Origin: Gymnopus androsaceus JB14
Taxonomy: Eukaryota > Basidiomycota > Agaricomycetes > Agaricales > Omphalotaceae
Direction of reading: 5' to 3'
Assembly (NCBI GenBank): GCA_009733575.1
Contig: ML770099.1
Span: 1 to 20,021, forward strand
DNA: 20,021 bases
Position 1 is the stretch's first letter. Each line of letters begins with the position of its first letter. Under the pieces are notes generated by a model, which made no database searches, was not told the origin of the DNA, and was given only the letters and a program-made list of their open reading frames with translations. Position numbers and translations under genes: made by a program. This document shows, one piece after another, positions 9,701-19,228 of the stretch.

Positions 9701-10593
9701 AATAATCCTAGGTTCTGTTAGTAACAAAACATGGTCAATAAGAGAACTATAGTAAGCCCGAGCTGATAGTTAAAATCTACCAAGGACCTATTCTACCCAA
9801 GAGGTTGCAGAGTAATGGTACATGCAACGGTACCATACTTCACTTTGTGAATGCGCCTTGATCAAAGTCCTATGCGCGGTATGGTGGAGCAAGGCAAGCT
9901 TGTTGGATAACAAGTTGCTGACTGAGGCAGATAAACAAGCCCACATACCAGTTATACTAGGCTAGGTCATCGAAGGATATACCCAAGGGATCAAAGTCTT
10001 AACGAGGCATCGCGTCCACAATCAGCTCACCGAGGAGTCTAAACGACACTCAAGTTTATTAAACAAAGCAAGGTGGACCGAGATGAGGAAGTACCCTAAC
10101 GAGTGCCCTCAAAGTTGACACTTGCTGGAAAGCGCCTAGGCAGATAGCCATGGCAGCCCAACGCGGCCACATGACCCACTTGCTGTAGCTACTTCTAGAG
10201 CACGGAAGGACCAAGGAGTGTTTCTACCCAAGCCTCAGTGTTTTACCAAGATCCATATGCTACCAGGCATCTAGACTCGAGACTGTGCAGAACTAGGGAT
10301 AATAACCAGTCTCCCATTGGCAAGGAAAAACATGGAAATACTTCCAAGGGCTGTTCTGCTAAAGGAACTGGCGAGCCTTGTAAAAAGGCAAATGACTCGA
10401 GTCAATTCGGACCAAAATCCCAAAGGTTGACCCAATCAAGGAAGACAAACAAACGAGGCAGGAAAACGTCGAGGCAAAACCATAGTATACATGCATATAT
10501 GGACATTATTTATCTTTTTCTATTTTACTTACTCTGTTTCATCCTATCTCACTCAGTTTCTCTCATTTTCCTATTTTCATATATCTCGCTCAG
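9701..10593. other. Non-coding stretch with pyrimidine-rich tract
   Basis: No supported gene. ACTGTGCAGAAC occurs near 9688 and again near 10279, each followed at some distance by AAAACATGG, a faint sign of duplication. A pyrimidine-rich run (10505-10595, mostly T and C) lies next to the left end of the MITE-like element. Confidence 0.45.
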
Positions 10594-10982
10594 TATACTC
10601 GCTATGATCAAAAGTGAGTGTAATTTTATATACATGGAAAAATTAGGTGTATTCCAGTACTTTTCCCTGGGTCTAAGGAGCTCGTATAAGAGCTTAGTAT
10701 GTCCTGCAGACCCTCCAGATAAGAAATCTCAGGAAAGTGTACGAGAGCCTTTAAATCTGTAGTCAAATGTGGAAAAACCTAAGAAATCATAGTTTCCCCC
10801 TCAAATTAGGGCATTTTTGACAGCTTCCATGAGGTCTTTTTCAGAGTACAGCTGTCTGAATCTAACAGAACAATTCTCCTACAGGATGTATCTTCATGCT
10901 GACAAGGTCTAACCACCAAAAACATGGAGTTATTGTAGCACTTTTATCAAAATTACGTTCACTTTTGATCATAGCGAGTATA
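10594..10982. mobile_element. MITE-like element with 34-bp terminal inverted repeats
   Basis: The left end (10594-10627) begins TATACTCGCTATGATCAAAA. The right end (10949-10982) is its reverse complement at 32 of 34 positions; the two differences lie in the inner third. The outermost TATA on both sides may be, or contain, a TA target-site duplication as made by Tc1/mariner-type (including Fot/pogo) transposases. The roughly 320-bp interior has no transposase reading frame, so it would be a non-autonomous copy. The similarity of the arms stops abruptly at both outer edges, which supports these as true ends. Assignment to a superfamily is inference from the TA target. Confidence 0.75.
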
Positions 10983-12093
10983 AGGGTAGCTATTCTATCT
11001 TGGAATAACAAGTTAGACTTGATACCTGAAACACAGTTCTATCTTAGAATCTGTAGTGATTTGTACATGCTCAGACGTGTCTGCATCGTCCTCTGCAACC
11101 TTTGAAACAGGTGGCCTTCTTGTAACCTCAATAATACTGAGGCTGTTCATTCTACTTCCCGGCTATTAAGTTGAGCATTCCTGGTTTTCATCTCGAAGAG
11201 AGGCCACATCAGTCTTAGGACCGCAGGTGGAGCCTAACGTGCACACCTTGACAAGCCCATTGTTGATTAGGAAAGGTCTTGGACCCAAGTGTCAGCTTGG
11301 TCTAGTTTTAGGGAGGAAGCTTCTCGGAGTGTTACCTAGCTTTACCAACAGATTCTACCCCTTGCCCGCTCTTTGCTGAGTGTGTTAAAAAACACCTACT
11401 TGAGTGACTTGCACAGCAGTCGTATAAGCTTGTTAGATAACTCGTGGGAATCCCTGAGAGTTGGAGTAACATTGCGCGGTGACGTAAAGGCTCCTGAGAT
11501 ACGCAAAGTCGTTTGTTGAGTCGGCATACTTGACCCATGCTTTGGTGTTTGCTTTCCCCTCAATTAGTTCAGCGCATTGTCGTACATTAGTTGGCTTTTC
11601 AAAACCTCCCTCCAAATATAAAACCTTGTTCATCTCGCACTTCTGTGTCAACTGTCAAGTGCTTTTCTCTTTGAATCAATTAGTAGTCAAGGGAACCTTT
11701 GACAACCTCCTTCCTCGCATTAAATTAAACCTTTTGGATTATATTTGATTGGGGTGATTGTTGTTTGGTCAGTTTTCATACCTAGCACAAATCTAACTCA
11801 TCAGCGTGTGTGGGCTAAAGTCAGCCCATAGACCAGCCCGTCTACAGACCAACTCCATGGCTCAACAGACCATGTATCCGTGATGCGCAATGACTCATGA
11901 GGGTGGGTGGGAGAGTGTAAGTACATGATAAGTAAAGAAGAGCATGCAGTGTCCCTGGCCTCCAAGAGGCAGGAGTGACGGTTAAAACCCTGTGGGAGAT
12001 GGCCCCAGTTCCCCATGACCACCTATAAATCCCTGCAATCCAGGACTGCTCAATAACATAACCCCTTCCCTGCCATCCCAGATACAAGTCTGG
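10983..12093. other. Non-coding flank left of the Copia LTR
   Basis: Largely without recognisable genes apart from the weak fragment at 11433-11651. From about 11804 (TGTGTGGGCTAAAG) to 12093 the sequence has an LTR-like look: it starts with TG, is GC-richer than its flank and has TATAAAT at 12024-12030. It may be part of an older LTR into which the Copia element inserted, but no partner copy is visible. Confidence 0.4.
11433..11651 (-). CDS. Possible coding fragment, unknown
   Basis: A 60-70-residue open segment on the minus strand has a protein-like composition (motifs FEKPTNVRQCAELIEG and WVKYADSTNDFAYLRSLY), with an internal ATG near the start of the readable part (MNKVLYLEGG). A possible intron acceptor precedes it (CTTGACAG) and no clear continuation was found downstream. 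I do not recognise a family. It could be an exon of a decayed gene or chance. Confidence 0.3.
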   Translation of the reverse strand: MTQKCEMNKVLYLEGGFEKPTNVRQCAELIEGKANTKAWVKYADSTNDFAYLRSLYVTAQCYSNSQGFPRVI

Positions 12094-12454
12094 TGTTGGA
12101 ATATCAAAGGTAAATATATCTTATCAAACTATACATGGAACACTTTCTTATAGTCTCCACTTTTTTGTATCACCATCCCATGCACTCCACTGTAATTGTC
12201 TCGCAGACTCCACTTAGTCTCTCGCCATATCCACCTACTCTCTCGTAGTACCCACTTTACTGTATGGACAGTAGCCACACATATTCATGCAGTAGCCACT
12301 TGCCTGATATATCATTTGTACTTAGGACTGTATATAAGCTTAGGTACTGTACCCTGTAATAACACCGTCATCCCCCATCGATCTGTGTGATTGCTACTAC
12401 TAAGCCCTGTGTGGACTTACTGCTGCTACTTCCTACTTAGGAACATAACTCTAA
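12094..12454 (+). repeat. 5' LTR of the Copia element
   Basis: Begins TGTTGGAATATC, the typical start of Copia-type LTRs, and ends just before the primer site, near CATAACTCTAA; the exact 3' boundary is uncertain by a few bases because no second LTR is available. A TATA box (TATATAAG) at 12331 is suitably placed for the retroelement promoter. The left flank reads GTCTGG; a target-site duplication cannot be tested. Confidence 0.7.
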
Positions 12455-12455
12455 T

Positions 12456-12469
12456 AGGTTATGGGCCCC
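12456..12469 (+). other. Primer-binding site, internal initiator-tRNA type
   Basis: AGGTTATGGGCCCC is complementary to the anticodon stem-loop of eukaryotic initiator Met-tRNA (which contains GGGCCCATAACC) and not to the tRNA 3' end. Priming from a half-molecule of initiator tRNA is established for Drosophila copia. Its place directly after the LTR-like sequence fixes the LTR/internal boundary. Confidence 0.75.
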
Positions 12470-12511
12470 GGCCTTAACCATTGATGCATCATATTGCTGT
12501 AACTCTTGTTC

Positions 12512-15500
12512 ATGCCACCCAGGCCAGATCCTCCACCACTACGAACTCGACAGGAGATAAAATCATCACAACAAGCACCACCACCAGTAACTCAACAATG
12601 TTCCATTGCATTGGAACAAGCCAGCTCATTGAGTAGCAAAGCTGTAACGCCACAGTAAATATCAGCACCATTACCTCCCACAGACAACACTGTTCCTTGT
12701 AAAGGACACCCACACATCTTTGACATTGACGAATTAGTCGACAGGTACAAGAACTGAACCACTGGAAAGTGGAGCCAGTGCGACAAACAACATTGCTTAA
12801 ATGGATACAACGTACCTTGGACAGGTGAATTAGCGAATTTTGTGAAACCCATCGCAAAAGACCAGGAGGCAATTATCAGAACCCACTTACAGCACATCGC
12901 CGATGACAAAGAAGAGGATACTGAAGCACCTGCTGCTCAGCCTATAGCATCATCCTCACAACAGCATACTCCCGCTCCATCCCAATCACCTGCACCGAAA
13001 TGTGAACCAACCCCACCTACACTTCCACAACCATCTCCACAGGGCACCGGACCCCAATTTCCATACTCAAATACAGAACCACCTTCTCCACACAGATCCT
13101 CATTGCCATCAGATCCCGGATCACCAGGCACTTTAATTGCTGATTCTGATGACGACGACGAAATGTCTAAAGCAAACAAAGCCTTTGATAAGGTTACAAC
13201 CTTAAAGTTGGATGGATCAAACTGGGACATGTGGAAAACTCGAGTGGAATTTGCAGCCAGATCTATCAGCTATCAGCGTTATTTGGAATGGAATCTGCAA
13301 CCCGATTTTGCCCAAGGATCAAATGATGAGCACAAGGGAAAGGATAGTGATTTGCTTAATGCAATCATTGGCAGGTTATGGGATGGAATATTCCGCAGGT
13401 ATAGGCACTACAACAACACGGAGCAGTTGTGGGAAAATTTACTTGCTGATTATGATTCTAAAAACGCTCTTACTGAATCATTTTTACAAAGACGACTTCA
13501 CACCATGCAATGCACAGACCCATCCAAGATCAATAAACATTTGGATGATATGATCAGCATCCGCGACAACCTCACGACTAGGGGAATCAATATCAACAAC
13601 AATATATTCGTCAACACCATCATGTCCTCTGTCCCCAACACCTTCAAAGCCATGATAAACGCATTGGCTGTTTTCTCCACTAAATCAGACAAGAAACTCA
13701 ATCCTGTGGAGCTCATCTCTACCATTCGTGCAGAATCAATGGTACACCAAATGCGACATGATCACAAGAAGGAATTGGCAAACTACGGTGGTAACAGGGG
13801 AAGAGGAGGTTTCCAAGGCCATGGAAATTCCTTTAGGGGAAATTCCCGAGGCAGAGGCAGAGGCCATGGAGGATCAATGAGTCATCAGGACTCTGTTCGT
13901 TACAACTGCGGAGGTAAAGGCCACTTTGGAAATCAATGTCCATTGGAGAAACACAGTCAGGCCCACGAAGCCAAGGAGATGAAGGCTCCTAAGGAGAAGC
14001 AGAAAAAGAAGTTGGATGGAAACTGGAGAGATAGGCCAAAGAACAGCAAAGTGGCATCCTCATCCATGATTGAGGAAGTACCAGAGTCATCATGGGCAGC
14101 AATCAAAATTCCCACTAAGCATGGGAATCTTGTATTCAATTTTTTCAAAATAGCTGATAAATTCGAATTAGCTCTTTCATCACCGAGCATCAATAGATGT
14201 CAGAAATACAATTCTGATGCAGTGCAAAACATCAAAGTTGACAGTCCGCCACCTCTTACTCTTAATGGTGAAGAGGAGGAAGAAGTATGTGTCGACGTCA
14301 ATCTCTTTCCTTCCTTCAAATTTGAATATGATACTGAAGAAGGAGTTGGAAAAGGTGATCACGCTTACGCTGCAGCCCATAGTTATGGAGCAATTCTTTT
14401 TGACTCCGGATGCTCTACCCACATGATGCCACTCACCAACAAACTCAGGAATCAACGGGAGATTCCAACACGAGTCATTCAAGCCGCTAACGCGGAAACC
14501 TTCATGGCAAACATCTCTGGCACACTCCATCTCAATCTCCCCACATATGGACAAGAAGTCCAAACGCTAAAGCTCCATCACACCCTTCTATGTCCAGACA
14601 CTCCCAACACACTCGTATCACTGGGAAAACTTGATGATGATGGTTACACCATCCATACAGCAAATGGTAAAATGATGATCAGAGATCGGCAGGGGAAACT
14701 CGTGGGAGTTATCCCAAAGACTAATGGACTATACCAGATCCCATCATGGGAACATGCTTATTCGACTAAGATTGGCAGATTGGTATCTCTTTACAAGGCA
14801 CACTGCATCTTAGGTCATCTCAAGTATGCTTATGTGAAGCATATGTTCCGAGACAACCAGGTTTGTGGAATTGGATTGGATCTGAAGCAAATGGATGAAC
14901 CAGAATGCCGCGCTTGTACGCTTGGGAAAGCATCCAGGTATCCTATTGCTCAGGTGCGATCATCTCCCTGTGCAGAGAATTTTGGAGACATCTTCCACAT
15001 GGACGTGTGGGGACCAACACAAGTCAGGATGGTAGACTATACCACTTACACGCTGACTTTAGTTGACAAAGCAACTGATTGGTTGGAGGAACCCCAAATG
15101 AAGTTGAAGGACGAGTCATTTGCACAGTACGTGGTTCTCCAAACAGGTCTCCAAACACAATATGGCACAACTGTTAAAGTTCTCCACTCTGATTGAGGGG
15201 GAGAATTTCTCAGTAACGAATTCACGGCATATCTGGAATGTATTGGGACACAACAATGTCTCACGGTACACGACACCCCGGAACACAATGGTATAGCAGA
15301 ACGCGCACATTGAATGTTGCTTAATGCAGTTTGAAGTCTTTTGATCTCATCAGGACTCCCGAAATGGCTTTGGGGATTTATGATGAAATATGCGGTATAT
15401 GTTCAGAACAGGACACCAAAGAAGGCCATTGGAATGGCTACCCCATACAAGAAACGGTTTGGTATTAAACCGGACATTACTAATCTTTGCATCTTTGGCA

Positions 15501-17263
15501 GTATCATTTATGTTAAATGAGAAAAGGAACCCAGCAAATTGGAACCACAGGCCCAGGAAGGATGCTGGATAGGACTTGAACCCGAATCAAATGGCCACTA
15601 CATCTACTGGCCAACACGTCTCACTGTCACAATGGAGAGGAACGTAGTTTTCTCTGACAGGCAGATCCAACCTGTTGAAGGGGAGGATGGAAATTTGGGA
15701 AATTTAGAAATATCGGTTACTGAGTCGGAACAGCCTGTCATACCAGTTCCAGAAGAAATCGCTGAACCAATTGCACCAGATGAAGTATCTGAGAAACAAG
15801 TCAGACAACCCACCAAGAAGATCAGGGACATCATTGAAGGACTTGGAGAAGGAAGTGATGAGTTGCAACATCTCACCGCATCTCTAGGTCAGGTAACATC
15901 AGAAATTGAATCTGATCCTTTATCTGTTGCAGAAGCTATGCTACAACCTGACAGCTCGAAATGGTATGATGCCATGAAGGACAAAATCTCCAGACTCCAG
16001 GAGTGTGGAACCTATACAATTGTCACTCCACCTCCAGATGCTAATATTCTCACATCCAAATGGGTTTATCAGACCAAGAAGGATGAACGAGGTCACATTA
16101 CAGGACACCAAGCTCATCTTGTTGTATGTGGATTTAATCAGATCCCAGACATTGACTACTTCCCAGATGAAACCTTTGCATCTGTTGCAAAACTTGCATC
16201 AGCCCGTGCTATACTCAGCATTGGAGCTGAGAAGAACATGATTATTCACCAAATTGACGTGAAATTTGCTTACCTTTATGGGAAATTGGATGACAATGAG
16301 CGCATTTTTATGAAGGCACCTCCAGGCATTGATATAGGGGTAAAACCAGGTCAAACTTTACGGCTTAAACTCGCACTTTACGGACTTAAACAAGCCAGTC
16401 GATGATGGTACATGCAATTCAGGGAAATCATGACCCAACTGGGGTTTAAACGGTCTGATTTTGATCATGCTGTTTTCTATTGCACTAATCCCTTCACCAT
16501 CATTTTTATACATGTTGACGACATAAAATTGGTTACCGAAACCCTGGCCATCATGGAGAAACTAAAGAAAGATATTGGGGCTATAATCGAAGTTGTTGAT
16601 TCCAGAGAAATCCATTGGCTACTTGGGATTGAGATCCGAAGATCTCTCCATAACAGGATGATTCACTTATCCCAGTGGTCATACATTGACGCCATACTCT
16701 CTTGCTATGGATTCTCAGATATAAAGCCACTCTCTATTCCCTTTGATCCCCATATCCACCTCACCAAAGACCAATCACCAAAAATGGTCAAGGATATTGC
16801 TTTTATGCGCAACAAACCCTACAGAGAAGCCCTTGGCACTCTCCAGTACTTATCTGTTGCTACAAGACCCGACATCATGTATGCAGTCTCTATCCTTGCT
16901 TGCTTTTCACAAAACCCCGGCATCACTCATTGGAATGGTGTACGCCGTGTCTACGCCTATCTCAAATACACTCGAGACTTTTGGCTCAGTACAAGCAACC
17001 AGGAAACAGTCCAAGGCTACACGGATGCGGATGGTATGTCCCAAGAAAATTGACATGCTATTTCCGGGTACATTTTTATGTTGAATGGCGGAGCAGTATC
17101 TTGGTTGTTGAAACAACAGGATACCATTTCTTTATCCACCACGGAAGCCGAGTATATTGCTTTGACCCATGCGGCAAAGGAAGCGATCTGGCTTAGGAAC
17201 CTTTTATTGGAAATCTTTGGTCAAATTACTCATGCAATCCTTACATCTGGAAAAATTCCCTAG
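12512..17263 (+). pseudogene. Copia (Ty1-like) gag-pol, eight nonsense codons, 3' end lost
   Basis: From ATG 12512 one frame runs 1584 codons with no frameshift. In order: Pro-rich N-terminus; gag helices with LDGSNWDMWKTRVE (13208); a zinc knuckle at 13898-13939; protease DSG (14402-14410); HHCC integrase finger (H-x4-H at 14801-14818, C-x2-C at 14906-14917); integrase core with Asp at 15002 and 15191 and Glu at 15299, giving D35E; reverse transcriptase from about 15950 (SKWYDAMKDKI, IDVKFAYLYGKL, LYGLKQAS, HVDD near 16515); RNase H with YTDADG and LSTTEAEYIA (to about 17160). Stops are at 12656, 12755, 15194, 15311, 15332, 15518, 16403 and 17051; homology fades after about 17235 before TAG 17261. 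The first zinc-knuckle Cys is Arg, and the usual RLVARGF box reads HLVVCGF at 16115-16135. The copy cannot make a full polyprotein. Confidence 0.93.
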
Positions 17264-17499
17264 TGCCCAGGAACATATAGGTTGCTATCACAAATCCCTT
17301 ACTCACCTGCTATGGATTTGGAGGTTGGCAACAAAGGTTAAGCTGAGTGTGTAGAAAGAGAAGTGCTTGTATGAAGACAATGAAGATGTTATTGAGTCTG
17401 AGGTCTCTGAGCTCAGACCAGTCTACTTATATACAAAGGGACTGGGACCCCAGTCACTACTACATAAGACCCATGATACCTATCCATGTGGGTCTGAAA
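17264..17499. other. Unassigned DNA downstream of the Copia frame
   Basis: No gene and no copy of the 5' LTR is visible. Small symmetrical elements are present: TCTGAGCTCAGA, a perfect 12-base palindrome near 17407, and GACTGGG/CCCAGTC, an inverted pair with a two-base loop at 17440-17455, next to a TATATACA motif. This may be the remnant of a different repeat joined to the broken end of the Copia element. Confidence 0.45.
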
Positions 17500-17675
17500 C
17501 AAGGGGTAGATCAACCCTGTTGGGATGGAGATAACATCTCTACAAGGGTGGAGCAACCCTGTTAAGATGGAGATAACATCTCTACAAGGGTTGGGTAACC
17601 CTGCAAGGTGGAGATAACATCCCTGCAAGGGTTGAGTAGCCCTGCAAGGTGGAGATAACATCCCTGCAAGGGTTT
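17500..17675. repeat. 41-bp minisatellite, about four copies
   Basis: The core GATGGAGATAACATC or GGTGGAGATAACATC starts at about 17524, 17566, 17607 and 17648, giving periods of 42, 41 and 41. Each unit continues TACAAGGGT or TGCAAGGGTT, then a short linker and CAACCCTG or TAGCCCTGC. Some units contain AGGGTT-GGGT-AACCCT, a small hairpin. A partial copy precedes the first full unit. The last two copies are nearly identical, which suggests recent duplication. Confidence 0.9.
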
Positions 17676-17793
17676 GATGGAGTAGCTAAGAAGCATATGT
17701 ACATCTATACTAGATAATAAAAGTGTCAAGATAATGCACTAAGATAAGATAATAAAATATGTCATAGATAAGATATAATGAAATAGGGAAATC
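17676..17793. other. AT-rich linker
   Basis: AT-rich DNA with overlapping AGATAA and GATAAGATA motifs (17712-17780) and no reading frame of interest. Confidence 0.4.
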
Positions 17794-18000
17794 TGTGACA
17801 GTTGCACTGAGGTACCCACAGGGTGACTAGGACACCTAGGATGCCTGGGTACCACAGGCTCTCCCAGAGTGCCTAAAGAAACCCCCCGAATCCTAAGCTG
17901 ACCCAGTTTGTATAAAAGAGTTTCACAAGTCCCTTGCATGCTCTCAGTTTACTAAAGTTACAGAAAAAAACAATCTGAGAGTGACATTGCTGCCCTCAAC
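17794..18000 (+). promoter_or_regulatory. TATA-bearing, LTR-like stretch
   Basis: Starts TGTGACAG (17794), holds GGTACCCA and its complement TGGGTACC at 17811-17818 and 17846-17853, and has a strong TATA box (TATAAAAGAG) at 17911. About 100 bases of mixed sequence then lead into the 21-bp minisatellite. Size, TG start and TATA position resemble an LTR; no second copy or primer site is visible, so the call stays tentative. Confidence 0.4.
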
Positions 18001-18009
18001 CCATTTTGA

Positions 18010-19135
18010 GGGGCACCTGAGAGACTTTGAGGGACACCTGAGAGACACCCACGGATGCCTGAGAAAGACCTGTAGATGCCTGAGAGGCACCCGCGGATGC
18101 CTGAGCGAGACTTGCAGATACCTGAGAGACACCCGCGGATGCCTGAAAAAGACCTGCAGATGCCTGAGGGGCACCCGCAGATGCCTGAGGGGCACCCGCA
18201 GATGCCTGAGCGAGACTTGCAGATACCTGAGAGACACCCGCGGATGCCTGAAAAAGACCTGCAGATGCCTGAGAGGCACCCGCGGATGCCTGAGCGAGAC
18301 TTGCAGATACCTGAGAGACACCCGTGGATGCCTGAAAAAGACCTGCAGATGCCTGAGAGGCACCCGCGGATGCCTGAAAAAGACCTGCAGATGCCTGAGA
18401 GACACCCGCGGATGCCTGAGAAAGACCTGCAGATGCCTGAGAGGCACCCGCGGATGCCTGAGAGGCACCCGCGGATGCCTGAGAGGCACCCGCGGATGCC
18501 TGAGCGAGACCTGCAGATGCCTGAGAGACACCCGCGGATGCCTGAGCGGGACTTGCAGATACCTGAGAGACACCTGCGGATGCCTGAAAAAGACCTGCAG
18601 ATACCTGAGAGACACCCGCGGATGCCTGAGCGAGACCTGCAGATGCCTGAGAGATACCCGCGGATGCCTGAAAAAGACCTGCAGATGCCTGAGAGACACC
18701 CGCGGATGCCTGAGAAAGACCTGCAGATGCCTGAGAGGCACCCGCGGATGCCTGAGCGAGACCTGCAGATGCCTGAGAGACACCCGCGGATGCCTGAGCG
18801 GGACTTGCAGATACCTGAGAGACACCTGCGGATGCCTGAAAAAGACCTGCAGATACCTGAGAGACACCCGCGGATGCCTGAGCGAGACCTGCAGATGCCT
18901 GAGAGATACCCGCGGATGCCTGAAAAAGACCTGCAGATGCCTGAGAGACACCCACGGATGTCTGAAAAAGACCTGCAGATGCCTGAGCGAGACCCGCGGA
19001 TGCCTGAGCGAGACTTGCAGATACCTGAGAGACACCCGCGGATGCCTGAAAAGGACCTGCAGATGCCTGAGAGATACCCGCGGATGCCTGAAAAAGACCT
19101 GCAGATGTCTGAGCGAGACCTTCAGATGCCTGAAG
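18010..19135. repeat. 1.1-kb minisatellite of 21-bp units
   Basis: About 53 units of 21 bases, chiefly of two kinds: CCTGAGAGACACCCGCGGATG and CCTGAAAAAGACCTGCAGATG (with a CCTGAGCGAGAC.. variant). The first carries the palindrome CCGCGG, the second CTGCAG. They often alternate, so a 42-bp dimer is visible. Larger blocks are also copied: the stretch beginning CCTGAGCGGGACTTGCAG at 18541 recurs at 18793 (offset 252, twelve units) with about 150 identical bases, and CTGAGCGAGACTTGCAG recurs at offsets of 105 and 84. In one plus frame it reads as heptapeptides MPERHPR/MPEKDLQ; several other frames are equally open. Confidence 0.97.
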
Positions 19136-19228
19136 GATCTTTGGTGCATGTTGAATTATCTTTTAGAGCGATCTCAGTAGGTCTCAAGGATTGATCAGAT
19201 AAAATCCAGCGGTAGCATCAATACAGCA

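Noticed and set aside
10238..10762. 174-codon plus-strand frame with membrane-like segment
   Set aside because: It starts at GTG. The hydrophobic segment comes from a T/C-rich tract, and the frame crosses the left end of the MITE-like element.
12512..17263. Recoding of TGA as an amino acid in the Copia frame
   Set aside because: Stops include a TAA, genes nearby use TGA and TAA as terminators, and the TGA sites are explained by CGA to TGA. Nuclear basidiomycete genes use the standard code.
18076..19194. Long open frames through the 21-bp repeat as protein-coding genes
   Set aside because: Five frames on both strands are open at once because the 21-base unit lacks stops in them. The 399-codon plus frame has GTG and not ATG at its first listed codon. 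Kept only as a repeat.
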